Source of the DNA: Mastigias papua
Taxonomy: Eukaryota > Cnidaria > Scyphozoa > Rhizostomeae > Mastigiidae
Assembly (NCBI GenBank): GCA_964019165.1
Contig: OZ025275.1
Coordinates: 11,468,030-11,532,029 of the forward strand
Direction of reading: 5' to 3'
DNA length: 64,000 nt
The notes under the pieces: generated by a model
Seen by the model: the letters and a program-made list of their open reading frames with translations, nothing else
Databases searched by the model: none
What the model was told of the DNA's origin: nothing
Part shown: in pieces, positions 1 through 14,689 of the stretch
Numbering within the stretch: the stretch's first letter is position 1
Layout of the letters: the number at the start of each line of letters is the position of its first letter
Position numbers and translations under genes: made by a program

Positions 1-2229
<2,229 letters not shown>

Positions 2230-2576
2230 ACTGTATTAATCTCCAAGTTGTTTGAATTTCATTGGAGGAAGTGGAGACATAATAGTAAGATACAGTAAGG
2301 ATTGAGTCTTAGAAGCATCTGTATTCTATTGCTAATAGCTATGATTAATTTTAAAATTTGGCTGAGCTCGAGTGTAAATTACTCAAAATATTGAAATTGT
2401 AGTTGTATATTGTGGCTGAACTCAAAATATTGTAGTTGTTTTTTGGTCTTCATTAATATTGTCGCTATATTAGGTCACAAAAGTTGTCAAGGTAGACAAG
2501 AATACCACTTCCTTGATTCATCATTCATTTAGCATATCTATGCCAGTTCTAGTTGTGTTATTGTCTTTTGTTTCAG

Positions 2577-5500
2577 AGTCTAGATCTTACTGAGCAAGAA
2601 CTGAATGCTAGAGAAGTCCTCGACTTAGATATTGCATATGATGAATTGCCTGAAAAATATTACAAAGAAGAAGAGGTTCATTTTTATGCCTATTAGTAAT
2701 GCTCCGTAAATGTCTGACATATTTGATTTGGTACTGAATTACTACTTTGGGTATTATTATTTTATTACATGTTTTGTACAACTTTACTTTTATCTCTATA
2801 CTTAAACTGGCATTTTGTCAATATCTTTAGACATCTATCGTAAGCAAGGCCATTCAATTATCGTATTTTGCCGTGTATAAGACGCTTCTTGTTTAGAGTA
2901 TTTTTTGACTTTGTTTGAGCTTGCGTCTTATATATGGTAATCAGTAATCTCCTCATCTGTTCATTTGTATAGAAAAGGGCCTCCCTATTGAAAAATATCA
3001 CATGATACTTGGAGTGCCTGGTCTCTTAATTTTAAAAACCCATGCTTTTGTAAGAAAGTTAGTAAACACTACCAATGTTTCAAAGTTGATAGGCAGCTCT
3101 GTGACAATAACGTTATTTCCCCTGTTTTGAGAGGTTGCGTTCCGTATTCTCCTCAAGTATTGATATCCTTTCAGTTGACGTAAGCAAGGAATAGGACATC
3201 TCAATGTCATCTGAGAAATCAGCTGCAGTCATTTAGCAGGAGTATAATTCGATCAATTCTTTTAATTGTCCGAGACAAAGTCGTGTTGAGGTTCATGGAC
3301 CCATTTGCCGAGCCAAGTCAAATATCGAGGTGTAGCTTATCCCTCATTTCCTCTTCGAAATGTGTTTCTATTCATACGAGAAAGCTGACTAACTCGAGGT
3401 CTTGGTAAGAGGGCTGAAAATTTATATGACAGGATATATATGACAATATATATGACAGGTCAAATGTAGCGATAGATAAAGATGTGTCTTATACATTGTA
3501 AGAGACTGTAACGGTTAGTTTTTTTACAATCTTAGCAATGACTTATATAAGAACGCGTCTTGCACTCAGCGAAATACGGTATATGTTCATTCGTTCCACG
3601 TTTTGAAAGCAAGAACTTAAACTGGACCGCATATATGCAACAGTCCATAGCTTCATCTCAACACAAACTCTAATTTCCAAAAATAGTTATATTTGCTCTT
3701 CAACTTCATGACATTGAATTCTTAGAAGTGCAAGATGAAAGACAACAATGAAGTAACATTCTTCTTGGCTACTTGTAGATGACATCTGGGCCGCATTTGG
3801 CCATTGTACCTCTAATTGAATAAGTTTGATGCTAAGTATAGTAGACAGCAGTTTTATGTTTTTGATCCTATCATTTCCCATGCTTTTTGTAGGACTGCCG
3901 TCATTTTACATCATCAAAAACTGGAAGAGGACCATTAAAAGAAGGTTGGAAGGTAAGAAATTCTTCTGCTTCCTATGTGCATATGCACATTTAATTTGCT
4001 AACTCAAAAATGATATTCGCCACATTTTGAAACAGTTTTGCCGCATATCACAAAGTTGATATTTGCCACGTTTAATTAGCTAGCTCAAAACACTGAAGCG
4101 AAGAAACCCAAATCTTTTCCCCAGTTCAAAGAAGTCATTGAAAAATTACCGATCTTGATTATTATCAGACTTTTTACTTAGATTTTTTAAATTGTACCCT
4201 ATGTAGATTCCTTAAAAGTTGTAAAACAATTTTAATTTTTCTTTTGTAAACAGGGCTGTTTGTAGATCAGTATTAATTACTAATGCTTTATATGTTGAAT
4301 GAATTGGCACCACCTTCTCTATTCACACAAATAAAAATGTTCAAAGCCACAACACAAGATTTTTCGTTGGTGATTCCTTATAGATATAATAGAAGGCAGC
4401 ACCACAGATCTTTCAGCTGCTATGCCATGAACAGGGACGGGTCTAGCACGATTTGTTTAGGGGAGTGTAAAATCGAATGTTTTTTTACCATACCCCATAC
4501 TCGTGCTTAGACTTTGACTCTCATCCAGTTGCAACACAGGTGATTATGAAACGGAGGAAAAGAATGGGCAGTCCGGGAGCAAAGGCCCCGGGAAAGCTTC
4601 TAGGATCATCTCTTTAGCATTTAGGAACACTGCCTCTCTGAATGTAGAGATATGTCCATTCTGGAATGGGAATGTTAGATGAAACTATGGATCACGTCAT
4701 TAATGTTCATACGAAAAACTTCAATAGTTATACCATTTTTGGACTAAAGGAGCTTACTTTGATTTCATGCGATGGGGAGGGGGTATATATCTTTCCCATA
4801 CAACCCATGGCTCCGTTACAGGTCTTTTATATGTATTTTTGTTTGTTTACGTTGGAGGTCCTGGATATATATTTGGGGAATTTTCAACCTTGGCTAGTTT
4901 TTTGAGCCGTATTACCGAACTAGCATAACTAGCTTACCGAATGGAACAGTGATTTACTGACAAAAGGCGGAGCTCTGGAGGGTGTTGCACCCTCCACATC
5001 ACATTTCTCGGTAGATCGGTACTTGGGTATGAAGATATGGAGCTCTTTTCCTCTGAAGATTTGTACACGCAAAACACTAGAAGCTTTCAAAAAAAATGTC
5101 ATGAACAATTATCAGTCTTGTGCCAGTGGACACTTGGGGTACAGTTGGACAACTAAAAGTTGTGTTGCCACTACTCTAAGAATCTTTCTAGACTTCAATT
5201 CTAAATACATAAATCCATTTTATTCATTTTACTGATGCCTGTGCATACATAAAACTTTATATCATTGTTTGTTTATTTCATTATAGCCGTTTATTTGTAA
5301 ACCAGATTGAAAAAGCTATTAGCTTATTATTGAACAAATTCACGCCATATTTTGTCATGTATAAGACACCTTAAATTTTTTTTAATTATTTTGTCGCTGT
5401 TCGAGGGTACGTGTTATTCATAGTATCATTGATTTTCCCATCCGTTCCTCTGTAATTGAAAGTGCTATTCTATCGTGAAGCAGTGTGATATTTAGAGCAT

Positions 5501-8500
5501 TTGGTCTTTTAACTTGAAAATCACATATTTACGGGAAATTTAGTAAGAATTACCAAATTTCTCCCGCTGATGAATACTGCATAATTGGGGACTTAGGAAT
5601 AAGCGGAAGAGTTGGATATTGTTCAGACAGAACAACTTTAGACAACTCACGAATTATGAAGTGTCAATAAAAAAGTAAAGTAAAGAATGTTATAACTATA
5701 TTGTACATGATTATTAAATAACTTTTTGGTTGGCCTCTAATTTTCTCTGGGTAGAAACACATCTTCACTGATAGAATCCTCGAAATTGATAAATAGGAGG
5801 TGGGAATAAGTGCGAGGGAACTTGGAAAACAATTCAAGTACTAGCAATCAGGAGGGAGGGGGGCGATTATTCGGTACTGAAGAGTATTTCATAGACAGGT
5901 ATTTGGCAAGAACCTTATTTTCCCTTATTTTTGAGGTTGCATCCTGGCTTCTCCTCCAATTTTAATATATTAATAATTGTAGTATTCCTTAATAGTAATA
6001 GTAATATTCCTTATATATTAATAGTAGTGTTCCTACAATCGGGACAACAAAGTAAACCACCAAACCGTAAACGAATTCTCAGGCTATGTGTACACTAGCA
6101 TGGATTCGAATGGGTACCATCTCACTTTGAATCTGTGACCAGTTTTGTAAGTGTTTACACTAGCACGGATTCCCACTTTTTCGGCTTTTTAACCTTCCAT
6201 TGATAATGATGAGTCCCTATGTTATTGTTCCCTTCAATATTTCAGCAGTTTTGGTGCAAATAAGTGGCTTTTTGTGGAAAGTTCCATACCTCGTATGCGA
6301 ACTGTAATTGTGTGGATCGGTTCCAACCGTTTATATTAGCCTTAAATGGGAACTGGTCCAGATGAAAACACCTTGGAAAGCAATCCTAAACGGCTTTAGA
6401 TATCCGACCCGAATGAGTAAGAATCCAGCAGGTCTAGTGTAATCGCAAAGCCTATCTGTGCTAGTATTGATACGGATCTATTTGGATCCGTTCTAGTGTA
6501 AGCTGGCCTCAATGTCATTTGCAGAATCAGCTACAGTCATTGAACAGGAAAACTTTCTGTCATTTTTGCAAATATCCGGTCTAAGGGCCTATTCATTTGC
6601 GCCCGCGTGCTGAGTTTGATAAGATACGGTAAGGGACGGAAACAGCTATTGTCTTAAGATATTAGGATGGAATGAAGAGTTTGTCTTATACAAGGATGCG
6701 TCTTATACCTTGCAAAATATGGGCAATAGACACATTCATATATACATACAAATTTGTAAGACCACGCCACTTAAATCTTAAGGAGGTAGCCTTGTTCTAT
6801 AAAGAGATACACCATTTCTAAATGAAGAACGACAATTAAACCATTGATATACGTGTGAGAAACTCCACGTAGCCTTTAGCTTTTCCAACTTGAACGATTC
6901 ACTTCATATAAAATTCAATGTTGACAATAGTTACAAAGGCTGTAGTGCCAGTCAGTCGAGCCCCTCGTCTAGCAATGTTGCCCTCACTATGAACTTTATA
7001 TAACATTTTTTGTATATCTTGATCAAAGTAAGAAAATGAAACATACAGTTCAACAAATGTTTGTCATATTAACCTGTCAGTGGACAGATCTGTTTTTGAA
7101 GAAGAGACAGCGTTTCAGGCATCATTTCGATCTTAGACATGGCCTCATAATTGCAAAGCCTACTTGTGGTGATTTCTCAATTCACGTGTTTATATTTCAG
7201 GACAATACTCGTCCAATAATGTGTTCATACAAATTAGTAAAAGTCAGTTTTGATGTATGGGGATTAAGAGATAAAGTGCAACAGTACGTTCAAAGGGTAT
7301 GTAGAGTAATTTTCATATTTCCGTTCTGTATTACCCATTGTCAAACATACACCCATGTTTGTTCTGATATTCTGGGTACCTGGTTCTCTAAGGCATTATT
7401 TTGAACAGATTAATACTTACTCATCTTATTTGCATAGCGCTAAGTTATATTTTATCAAATTACCGGCTGGAGTGATTTAACTTACATCTGAATGTATTCT
7501 GTTTATAATTCCTGAACTTTTCGAAAGAAAAATTGGTCAAAGTGTTTCTAAATATCAGCTATGGGACCACATATTTTTGACATTCAGATAGGAGAGGGAG
7601 TGGTCCAAAAGATAAGCCTACTTTTTGCAGATGGTTGTGGATGGCACCGTGACGGGTGGATGGTCCCAACACTAAAATATGGGCGTGCACATTTTTTCAC
7701 TTGTAAGCTTTTAAGGTGAGAGTGCAAAAGAATAGCTTACCCCGTAGGGATGCAAACTTTCAGCCCCTGACGCTTTGTGCATCAACTGTTCTGCCGTCTG
7801 AAATATCAGGTCACACTTTCAAGTAAGGTTTATCCTTTTCTACAAAAAAACTCCCAAATATATGAAGGATTTATTTGGTTAGTGGTCTTGTAAATTCCAG
7901 TCGTGAAATATTGTGTGTCCTTCTTTTGATGTACAGAAGTACTTCCATCCTTTATCAAGAGCTGTTCAAATGATAAGTGTAATCTTCAACAAAACTCTCA
8001 GAGCATGCTTATTTGTCAGGTTTATATTGTTTGTTAGCACACATTCCATTTTCTAGATTGGCATACATTCCATTGTCCTTAAATCAATCTAGAATTATTT
8101 GTAGACCCTCCTCCAGGTTTACTATGACTGTATCATCAGATCTGTCACGTGTATAAATTATTGTATAGTCAGCAAAGTTGCATATTTCAGACTCAGGGTC
8201 AAAGTAGAACAGATCATTTATAAATATATTGAAAAGTAGGGGGCCAAGCACAGACCCCTGTAGAGTGCCCGTTAAAGTATTTAGGAAAGTACTCTATGAT
8301 AAACCTATTTTGACTCTTCATTTCCGATTAGTTAAGTAAATGTATACCAGTGTTAATGCACTGTATTCAATGCAATATACTTCTAATATCGCTGTAAGTA
8401 AATCATGTAGTATGCTGTCATGCTTTTTGACAAGTCAATCAAAATAGTACTAGCAATGCCATTGATGTCACGGCACCTTTTCCAAGTATCAATTGCCCGA

Positions 8501-9603
8501 AATGCTTGATGTTATATCCTTGTCTGAAGCCGGATAGTAGGTGAGGTAGTATTCCATTAATGTGGCTGTTCATTTGTATAACCATATTTATGGATGATAA
8601 AGGTAACAACACTGATGATGAGGTTGATGATTTGGTAGTCAACCAGTAAATTTAATGCTTGCATAACCTTTTGGTATTTGTTCACAGTTGTGCTTCTTGT
8701 CTCTTTTTCATGTCAAAGTTATTGAATAAACCATAGTGTGTGAATATGTGTCCCTTATTTATCTAATTTTCAGTAGACCCCACCCTTAACATAAGTTACG
8801 GGTGGTTCTTGATGCAAGGTTCTCTGCTGCTATAGTTGCGTTTATTTTCATGCTATTTTTAATTTTGGCAAGGTGGGGATGAGTACAAAGAAATGTACAT
8901 GCAAAATGGGCTCCTGCAATTTGACATCATTTGATGTGTTTGGGTGGTTCAGGGAGGAGGTCAAATTCCCTGCATTTTGTGCGGATATCATAGATTTAGA
9001 GTCTATATCGTTATTTGATAAATTGATCAATACATATCCACTGAATCATTTTGATTTCACATCTTCTTTGCTGTTGGATGTACATTGTAATATTTGAGCA
9101 ATGGGTATTTTTGAGACCCAAATAATAATTAGATAAATGAGTAAAACTTGGTGCCAACAACTGTTGGAGTTTGACCAGACTTCATATGTGGAGGCGATTG
9201 ACAAGTGCGATATTTTTTCATTCAACAAAATATGTTCTAGGGTATCAAAGATATTCTAGTGGTTGGGCATCGTCAAGCGTTTGCATGGATTGACCACTGG
9301 TATGGTAAGTACCAAGCATTGACAACATAGAAATGGTATAATTCTTAGAGGCAATACTAGTTTATTTGACTTTTAGCTTTTATGATTACTCAATCAATGA
9401 ATGTTAATAGTATTAGGGATGCCCATTGTTAACCGTGAAGTTACTAATGTTGCATCAAAACACTCGTCAAGCTTTTGGCATTCTATGAGAAGATCTTGGA
9501 ATTCATTTTAGATATGACATACGAGGATGTCAGAGATTATGAAAAACTGATGCAGTCGAAAACGAACAGAAAAGTTTCTGGCAAGGATGAGGCAGATACC
9601 TAG
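2577..9603 (+). CDS. PITPNC1: PITPNC1-like phosphatidylinositol transfer protein (RdgB-beta type), last five coding exons
   Basis: Exons 2577-2675, 3893-3952, 7201-7296, 9241-9304 and 9512-9603 all have AG/GT borders and consistent phases (0,0,0,0, then 1 into the last exon), ending in TAG. The joined protein carries family landmarks in order: IAYDELPEKYY, then HF..SKTGRGPLKEGW, then MCSYKLVKVSFDVWGL, then GHRQAFAWIDHWYDMTYEDV. The MCSYKL and GHRQAFAW blocks match the PITPNC1/RdgB-beta class better than PITP-alpha/beta or PITPNM. Proteins of this class bind and transfer phosphatidylinositol and phosphatidic acid between membranes in the cytosol. The product ends about 20 residues after the EDVRDYEK helix, as in short PITPNC1 forms. 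The N-terminal part of the lipid-binding fold is not seen and should lie upstream of this window. The 4-kb introns hold transposons and a LINE relic. Confidence 0.92.
2861..3579. mobile_element. 719-bp TA-flanked non-autonomous DNA transposon (MITE), copy 1
   Basis: The left end begins TCGTATTTTGCCGTGTATAA and the reverse complement of the right end begins CCGTATTTCGCTGAGTGCAA; both continue into AAGACGC, giving imperfect 25-bp terminal inverted repeats. Both sides are flanked by TA, as expected for Tc1/mariner/pogo-type insertion. No transposase frame is present. It sits in the intron between the first two visible PITPNC1-like exons. A second copy lies at 5345-6722. Confidence 0.8.
5345..6722. 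mobile_element. Copy 2 of the TA-type MITE, expanded by insertions
   Basis: The ends read CCATATTTTG..GTATAAGACRC on both strands. Internal blocks align with copy 1 in the same order: the stretch around CATTTGGTCTTTTAACTTG, the GAGGTTGCATCC block, and CAATGTCATTTGCAGAATCAG. The copy is about twice as long because of extra DNA at about 5595-5920 and a nested element at 6081-6509. It lies in a PITPNC1-like intron. Confidence 0.7.
6081..6509. mobile_element. Nested 429-bp TIR element inside MITE copy 2
   Basis: The left end AGGCTATGTGTACACTAG and the reverse complement of the right end AGGCCAGCTTACACTAG form terminal inverted repeats that continue as GG-AT-rich blocks (CATGGATTC against AACGGATCC). 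It interrupts a block that is continuous in copy 1 (CTCAATGTCAT), so it inserted after that copy. A short CTC may be duplicated at the junction. The superfamily was not assigned; PIF/Harbinger or hAT are possible. Confidence 0.65.
7870..8642 (-). mobile_element. Decayed LINE reverse transcriptase (CR1/Jockey-like)
   Basis: On the minus strand, broken frames give an RT palm: a LSGFRQGYN-like block, an ILIDLSKS block, a GS.LGPLLFN-like block, then ADY-T in place of YADD. A downstream block matches the C-terminal segment of the LINE at 35.2-36.5 kb (both encode a SLKNIYK/TTEIYK-like stretch). Several frameshifts and stops are present. It sits in the intron before exon 9241-9304 of the PITPNC1-like gene. 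Confidence 0.7.
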
Positions 9604-9880
9604 AAATTCAGAATGTACTTTTGTTGTGTGTTTGAGACTACCTGTGCCCAGAAGCATTACAATTCATACTGTCTTAAGTGTTGTTATTAGAACAGTGCTA
9701 CTTTTCTTAACATTAACCATAAAGTGGTTGGTTTTATAAGATCTTGTAAAAATGTGAGACTGTGATAATTATGTGTAACAATTTACGGAATTCCAATAGG
9801 GTATTTAGAAGAATTAAAATTAGTTCATGTTTTGTGTATAGTTTTGCCTGTAATTAAAGTGAAATACCTCGAGGCCATGT

Positions 9881-9886
9881 AATAAA
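9881..9886 (+). terminator. Poly(A) signal AATAAA of the PITPNC1-like gene
   Basis: This is a canonical hexamer 278 bases after the TAG stop, in an otherwise unremarkable 3'UTR. Confidence 0.6.
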
Positions 9887-10238
9887 GCTCAATGAGACAG
9901 ATTTTTGACACTACCAAAAACTTACGTCTCTAGTATGCTGTATGCTAAACATATTTATGCATATTACGGAATACGTATTTATGTTAACTAATCTATTGTG
10001 TAGTGCTCAATTCCAGAAACTATAGAGCTACGTAATCTAATTGCATAAATGTATACATACATGCATACATGTGCGCACATGCGCGTGTTCGAACGACATT
10101 CTCTGGTCCGTTGAAGAGGTCCTAACAGACCCTTTTAGATACCTCTATAATTGAAACTTGTTCTAGTTAGACAAATTTAGTTTGTCCCTTGAAGAGAAAA
10201 CCCTTTCTTATTTGAACTTTGTGTTATGCCAAGAAATA

Positions 10239-11539
10239 AACACTCAGGATACAAAAGTTTGGAAACGAAGGGCCTAGGCAATCTGAAAACGCGGCTACAA
10301 TCTGTTAAGGAGGCGGAACAAAAGAAGCAAAGTTTGACGTTCTGCAAAGGCTAATTGTCAAGCATATGACAACCAATCATTCATCCCAGATCTGGAATAT
10401 TGTTTCGATTGTTGATGTTTTGATCTTGGGGGATCACGACCAATAAGAGTTTTCATGAATTCCCAGAGATTTTCAGTGATAAATATATCATAACTTTGAG
10501 CAAGCCAAGGCAACAACATTACGTTTTTTGCCTAAGATAGTCCGAGGTTTTTTTGGATGCATGGCAAGAAGCATTGTCCTGTTGGAATATGAAAGAATGA
10601 TTTCCATCACCATAAATCTTTTTGACATAGGGTTTCAGATTTTTCTCTAGGATCTCGATGTAGTAATCGGAGTTAATTGACCTGTTACCGACGACAAGGC
10701 CCCCAACGCCTTTAGGCCCAATGCAACCCCATACCATCACAGACAAGTAAGCTGAAAATTTGAGTGTATAAAAAAACTGGTTAATCAGCTTCATTTTGTG
10801 TTCTCCACACTCTTTGAAGGCGGGAATCAGATTTTAATGTGAATCTGCATTCATCAGAGAATACTACGTCTTCCTAATGAGAAACAGGCCATTAAACATG
10901 CATCCCCACCCACTTCTGCCGGTAAGGCCCATTTTTTGTGAAACGAAATGCTTAGCCTTCTTTCTGTGGCTTGAGTTGCCATATTTTCTCATAATTCGTT
11001 TTACGAGGTTTTGATGGGTTTTCTGGTGGAAAATAGGCTGACACTGTAGCTGTTATCTCACACAATGTTTAGCATCTCAGTTGTCTATGAATTTGACACT
11101 CGGCTCGTTCTCCTCTTTTGCAAAATTTTTTGGACGACCACATCCTTTTTTCTTCTCCGCAGAGCCTCTTTTTTCAAAGTTTTTGAAAACTTTAAATGTA
11201 GCAGACTTGCTGCTTCTAATTTGTCTTCCAAATGCAGCATACGGAACCCCAGCAAGACACAACTGTTTTATCGCCACTCGTTCATTTTCTGACAATTCTC
11301 GAATTTTGACCATGCTTAAATTTTTTCTAAATTTCCTAAGTATTTTAGAGAAAATTTGATAAACTTTGCTATATTTTGGAAAAAGAAGACATGTTCATGT
11401 ACAGGGGTTATTGTTTTTGTCACATCAGCATCGATCTTCGCGTGAAATCAACTTCGAACATGTTCGCCTTGTCTCCTACTGCCGGACTCAAGGGGCATTT
11501 TTATGCCCATCGTTTCCAAACTTTTGTACCCTGAGTGCT
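10239..11539 (-). mobile_element. Full-length, decayed Tc1/mariner element (1.3 kb)
   Basis: The left end AACACTCAGGATACAAAAG and the reverse complement of the right end AGCACTCAGGGTACAAAAG form TIRs of about 28 bp that continue into TTTGGAAACG. Both ends are flanked by TA (10237-10238 and 11540-11541). Between them lies a minus-strand transposase: an N-terminal helix-turn-helix (11313-11077: RELSENERVAIKQL, GCGRPKN), then part of the DDE domain (10794-10519: MVWGCIGPKGVGGL, FIFQQDNASCHA). Further downstream in a shifted frame is a WLAQSYD..ENLWEFMK block with the ENLW acidic region. Multiple frameshifts make it inactive. Confidence 0.88.
10519..11313 (-). pseudogene. Tc1/mariner transposase pseudogene
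   Basis: The start is MVKIRELSEN at 11313. The HTH part and the catalytic part are in separate frames, broken around 10800-11070. The second catalytic aspartate context QQDNASCH is kept. The remainder, with the ENLWE motif, continues to about 10300 in another frame. It encodes no functional enzyme. Confidence 0.85.
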
Positions 11540-11810
11540 TATGCTAAAAGTGCTTTGTACCAATGTTTGCTCTGTAGGCTCATCGTTCTCGTTACGTGCT
11601 GCTTAATTAACAAACGCATGTTAAGAAACAGTGCGACAATAGAAGATAAAAAGAGGAAGCAAGGTCTAGTATACCAAATCTTAATCCCCTGCTCTGTTCG
11701 ATTGCCAATCATCGTAACAAAACGTTGGAGTATCGCATCTCATGTTAACGGTCACCATGTGTATCAAATAGTATTGAAACCTGTTAACAGTGTTATGAAT
11801 TGTTGTGAGT

Positions 11811-11957
11811 TCCGTATTGTCTGGCAGTTTGTGTAGATAGGGTTTGTTTTTTTCTGTCTTGTTATTGACGAAAATGGATGAGTGCGTGTGATGTTGGTAG
11901 TGCATACAGAGTGAGAGACGAATTAGAAATAATATCAGTTATATCCACATCTACAAG
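11811..11957 (+). repeat. Left LTR remnant
   Basis: Aligns with the right copy through TTGTGTAGATAGGG/TTTGTAGCTAGGG and the GATGTTGGTAGTGC block to a shared CATCTACA end. The true 5' border could lie upstream at TGTTATGAATT (about 11790). Confidence 0.6.
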
Positions 11958-12769
11958 CTGTCCCAGCCTCGTTTGTTGGTCACAATGTCGGTCAATGTAG
12001 CAAGTGATAGGATTCAACCGTTTAACTGTAAAGGTGATGTGGTAGCATGGCTCAAATAGATTCGGTTGGTGGCAAAGTTAAAGAAAATCACTGATTTGGG
12101 AATGTTCCTCTCATTATACACGTTTTTATATATGAAACACATTTTCTCCCTTCAGCCTGGATGTTTCTTAATATTTTGTCAAATCCAGCCATAAAGGTTT
12201 CTTCAGTGTTTCTTAAAATTTTTGAAATTTCCTATAGCAACAAGGCAACTATGAGACAAGATATTGAAGTTTTAAACAAAAATATATAAAAGACGGATGT
12301 TGTTTGTAGTTCGTTAACAGTTCAATTTGATATTTTCTCGCAAAAACAGATTTGTCAAGTTTACTTTTGAAACTTAGCCTGCCTGTGTTTCTTAATTTTT
12401 GCCTGATTTGAGCCTCATGTTTCTTATATACTTGTTTCTTATAAAAAAACGTGTATTTCGAAGGAGATTGATATAACAGATCAATTAGATATTGATGAAA
12501 TCGAGCAGCGGTTGAAAGTTGCTTTTTCGGATGATATGTTTACAGCATATGCCACAATAGTAAGGCTTTGATGGTCTGCTGAGAAAGTGGATGTACACTC
12601 GAATGAAATAAGGAGGTTGGCAGGATTAGCTGGTTTCGAAGAAAATGGACTTGAAAATATTGTGAGATTAACATTAATTACAGGATTTGCAAATTCGTAT
12701 TGATGAAAAGCTGTGATCGTATAAACTACAGTTGTAGAATACAAAAATAAGATTTAGCGCCTCACACGA

Positions 12770-13450
12770 TTGGGTTTTGAGTTAAATTGTCCTCAACGAA
12801 TTATGTCAAAGATATTAAAAACTGTGCTAAAGAAGGATGAACAGATTTATAAGGCCACTGTTTCCTATATTGATGACATGTTAGTGGATGAGAAGATCGT
12901 GTCTACACCAAAATTAATTTGGCATTTGAAGAAATTTGGATTAGTGACCAAGGAACCCGAACCTTTGGAAGGTGGTGTTGCACATGGTTTACAGTTAAAG
13001 TCAGTCTACCATGATTTTATGTTCTAGAGAGGTAGCCAGTTACCTGCGTTACCAGATATTTTAACTAGACGGGAATGATTTTCAATATGTGGAAAACTGG
13101 CTGGCCACAACCCAGATGGTTAAAGGCTACGCGTGGCATGTAGTTTCGGTAAAAAAAAGGCACTCGTGAGTCGATGGGAAGATTTTGCTAGTGAAGACAC
13201 TGTGCAGATGCTACGGTATGCCTCAGAACGATTGAACAAAGAGGACCCAGTGAAAGGAATCTGGAATGTGCAAAAGAGTAGCACTGGCGTTATTTGGCGT
13301 GATGCCAGCTCATTAGCACTGCGTGTCCTACTAGAAATAAATGGCGCTACTGTTGAAGATGCTACTTGCTTCAGAAAGGATGATTTTAATCAAATCAATG
13401 TCGCAAAGCTAGAAGCAGTGTTGAAAGGTGTCAATTTAGCTTTGAAATGA
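12770..13450 (+). pseudogene. LTR-retrotransposon pol fragment (RT YIDD block and RNase H)
   Basis: Two open stretches, 12770-13027 and 13133-13450. The first contains TRLGFELNC.QRIMSKIL followed by the YIDD catalytic motif of LTR-type RT. The second contains an RNase H-like core with D in WRDASS and the INVAKLEAVLKG helix. A frameshift and spacer separate them, and no upstream RT fingers or downstream integrase are present. Confidence 0.75.
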
Positions 13451-13640
13451 GGCCTCAAAGATTTAGATTTAGATTAATGATATGGATTATTAAACTATTT
13501 TGTAGTTTCATGTTGTTGTGGTTGTTGCTATTATTGTTGCTGTGAGGAATATTTATCAATTTGTATGATTTTGAGGTCAGGGTGGCGTATTGTTTGCACG
13601 AAGAGTTGGCCTTTTGTCTTGGTGCCCACATGTGAGCTGC

Positions 13641-13800
13641 GTGTTGTGTCAGACTGCTTTTGTAGCTAGGGTATTGTTCTCTCTAGTTATTGGCGAAAAA
13701 GGATGAATGCGTGTGATGTTGGTAGTGCCTGTGATGCAGGTAGTGCGTACAGAATGAGACTGACGAACTATAAAAAATATCCATTATACCAGCATCTACA
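13641..13800 (+). repeat. Right LTR remnant
   Basis: Counterpart of the left LTR. It carries an internal duplication of GTAGTGC-type sequence (TGATGTTGGTAGTGCC followed by TGATGCAGGTAGTGCG) that is absent from the left copy. Confidence 0.6.
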
Positions 13801-14689
13801 TGAATGAAACTTTGATAGATGAAAGACAAATAGAGAACCATGCAGACAGATATGCTATAGCCTAGAAATGCCAAAATATTGCAAAGTTGCTGTACATTTG
13901 CATAAAGGCAGCAATGGGCATTCTGCACAAACAATTTTCTACCTTGTACGAAGTGGTGCATTAGCGAAGTGACATGTTAGAGCGATAGGAAATCCATTGA
14001 ATCTTGGTAACAGACAAAGAATATATGTTCCATGTCTCCTCGAACTTGAGGACCAGTCAGGTCCTGGGGCTTTTACAAGATTTGCTTCATAGTTAATCTT
14101 CCCATTGTGTCTAATTGTCTTGTGTATTGTAAACAGTCTTGTTATCGTGAGCAGTTATGTATTGTGAAAGGTTTTGCTATAATGTGGTCAATTCTATTGT
14201 ATTGTTACAGTTAGCACTTGTTTTGTTGTGAATGGTCTTTTCTTGTGTTGTACATTTCATTATGAAAAAACAACTTTGTTTTTCTTGCATTGAGCAATGT
14301 TTTAATAGAGAGTACTTGGATAAGTCGTTGGTTGTTTTTGCAAAGTATAGAGTTGACTTGCAATAGCATATACAGGTAATATTACAGGGGCCACAGCAAA
14401 GTTTCGATTTTTTAGAACGGGATTTGTAAACGATATTCAAAAGAAACGAAAATGTTCTCTCTCGAGTTCTTTGCGACTTTATATTCACCCCTTATGCGAC
14501 TTTTTATTCACCCTTTTCACCCCTTCTTTGTTACGCAATGCGCCATCAATCAACTCCAACAGGGAAACATATTTACATCTACTTATTACTGACAGATTAA
14601 TATATTGTAACTGTACCTGCATACTAACGATATATCTTTTCATGTGTTGCCATAGGACTGCCACCATATTTTGGGACTGTCTTGTGTTA

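Larger units (their letters stand above)
11811..13800 (+). mobile_element. LTR retrotransposon relic (Ty3/gypsy-like) with two degraded LTRs
   Basis: Direct repeats at 11811-11957 and about 13641-13800 share a GTTATTG-CGAAAA-GGATGA block, a GTGTGATGTTGGTAGTGC block, and the ending CATCTACA. Between them lie a gag-like start (11984 MSVNVASDRIQPFN), a second gag-like block (12482-12700), an RT block with YIDDMLVDE (12757-13025), and an RNase H block (13200-13450: IWRDASSLALRVLLE, INVAKLEAVLKGVNLAL). Stops and frameshifts interrupt all parts. A roughly 340-bp insertion with repeated TGTTTCTTA motifs interrupts gag at about 12131-12475. Integrase was not seen, so the internal region is deleted. 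Confidence 0.75.

Noticed and set aside
4420..5010. hAT-like MITE fragment (GGGACGGGTCTAGCAC and GCAAAGGCCCCGGGAAAG pieces, GGAGGGTGTTGCACCCTCC hairpin)
   Set aside because: The motifs resemble hAT MITE interiors, but I could not pair two ends, so I did not list it as an element.
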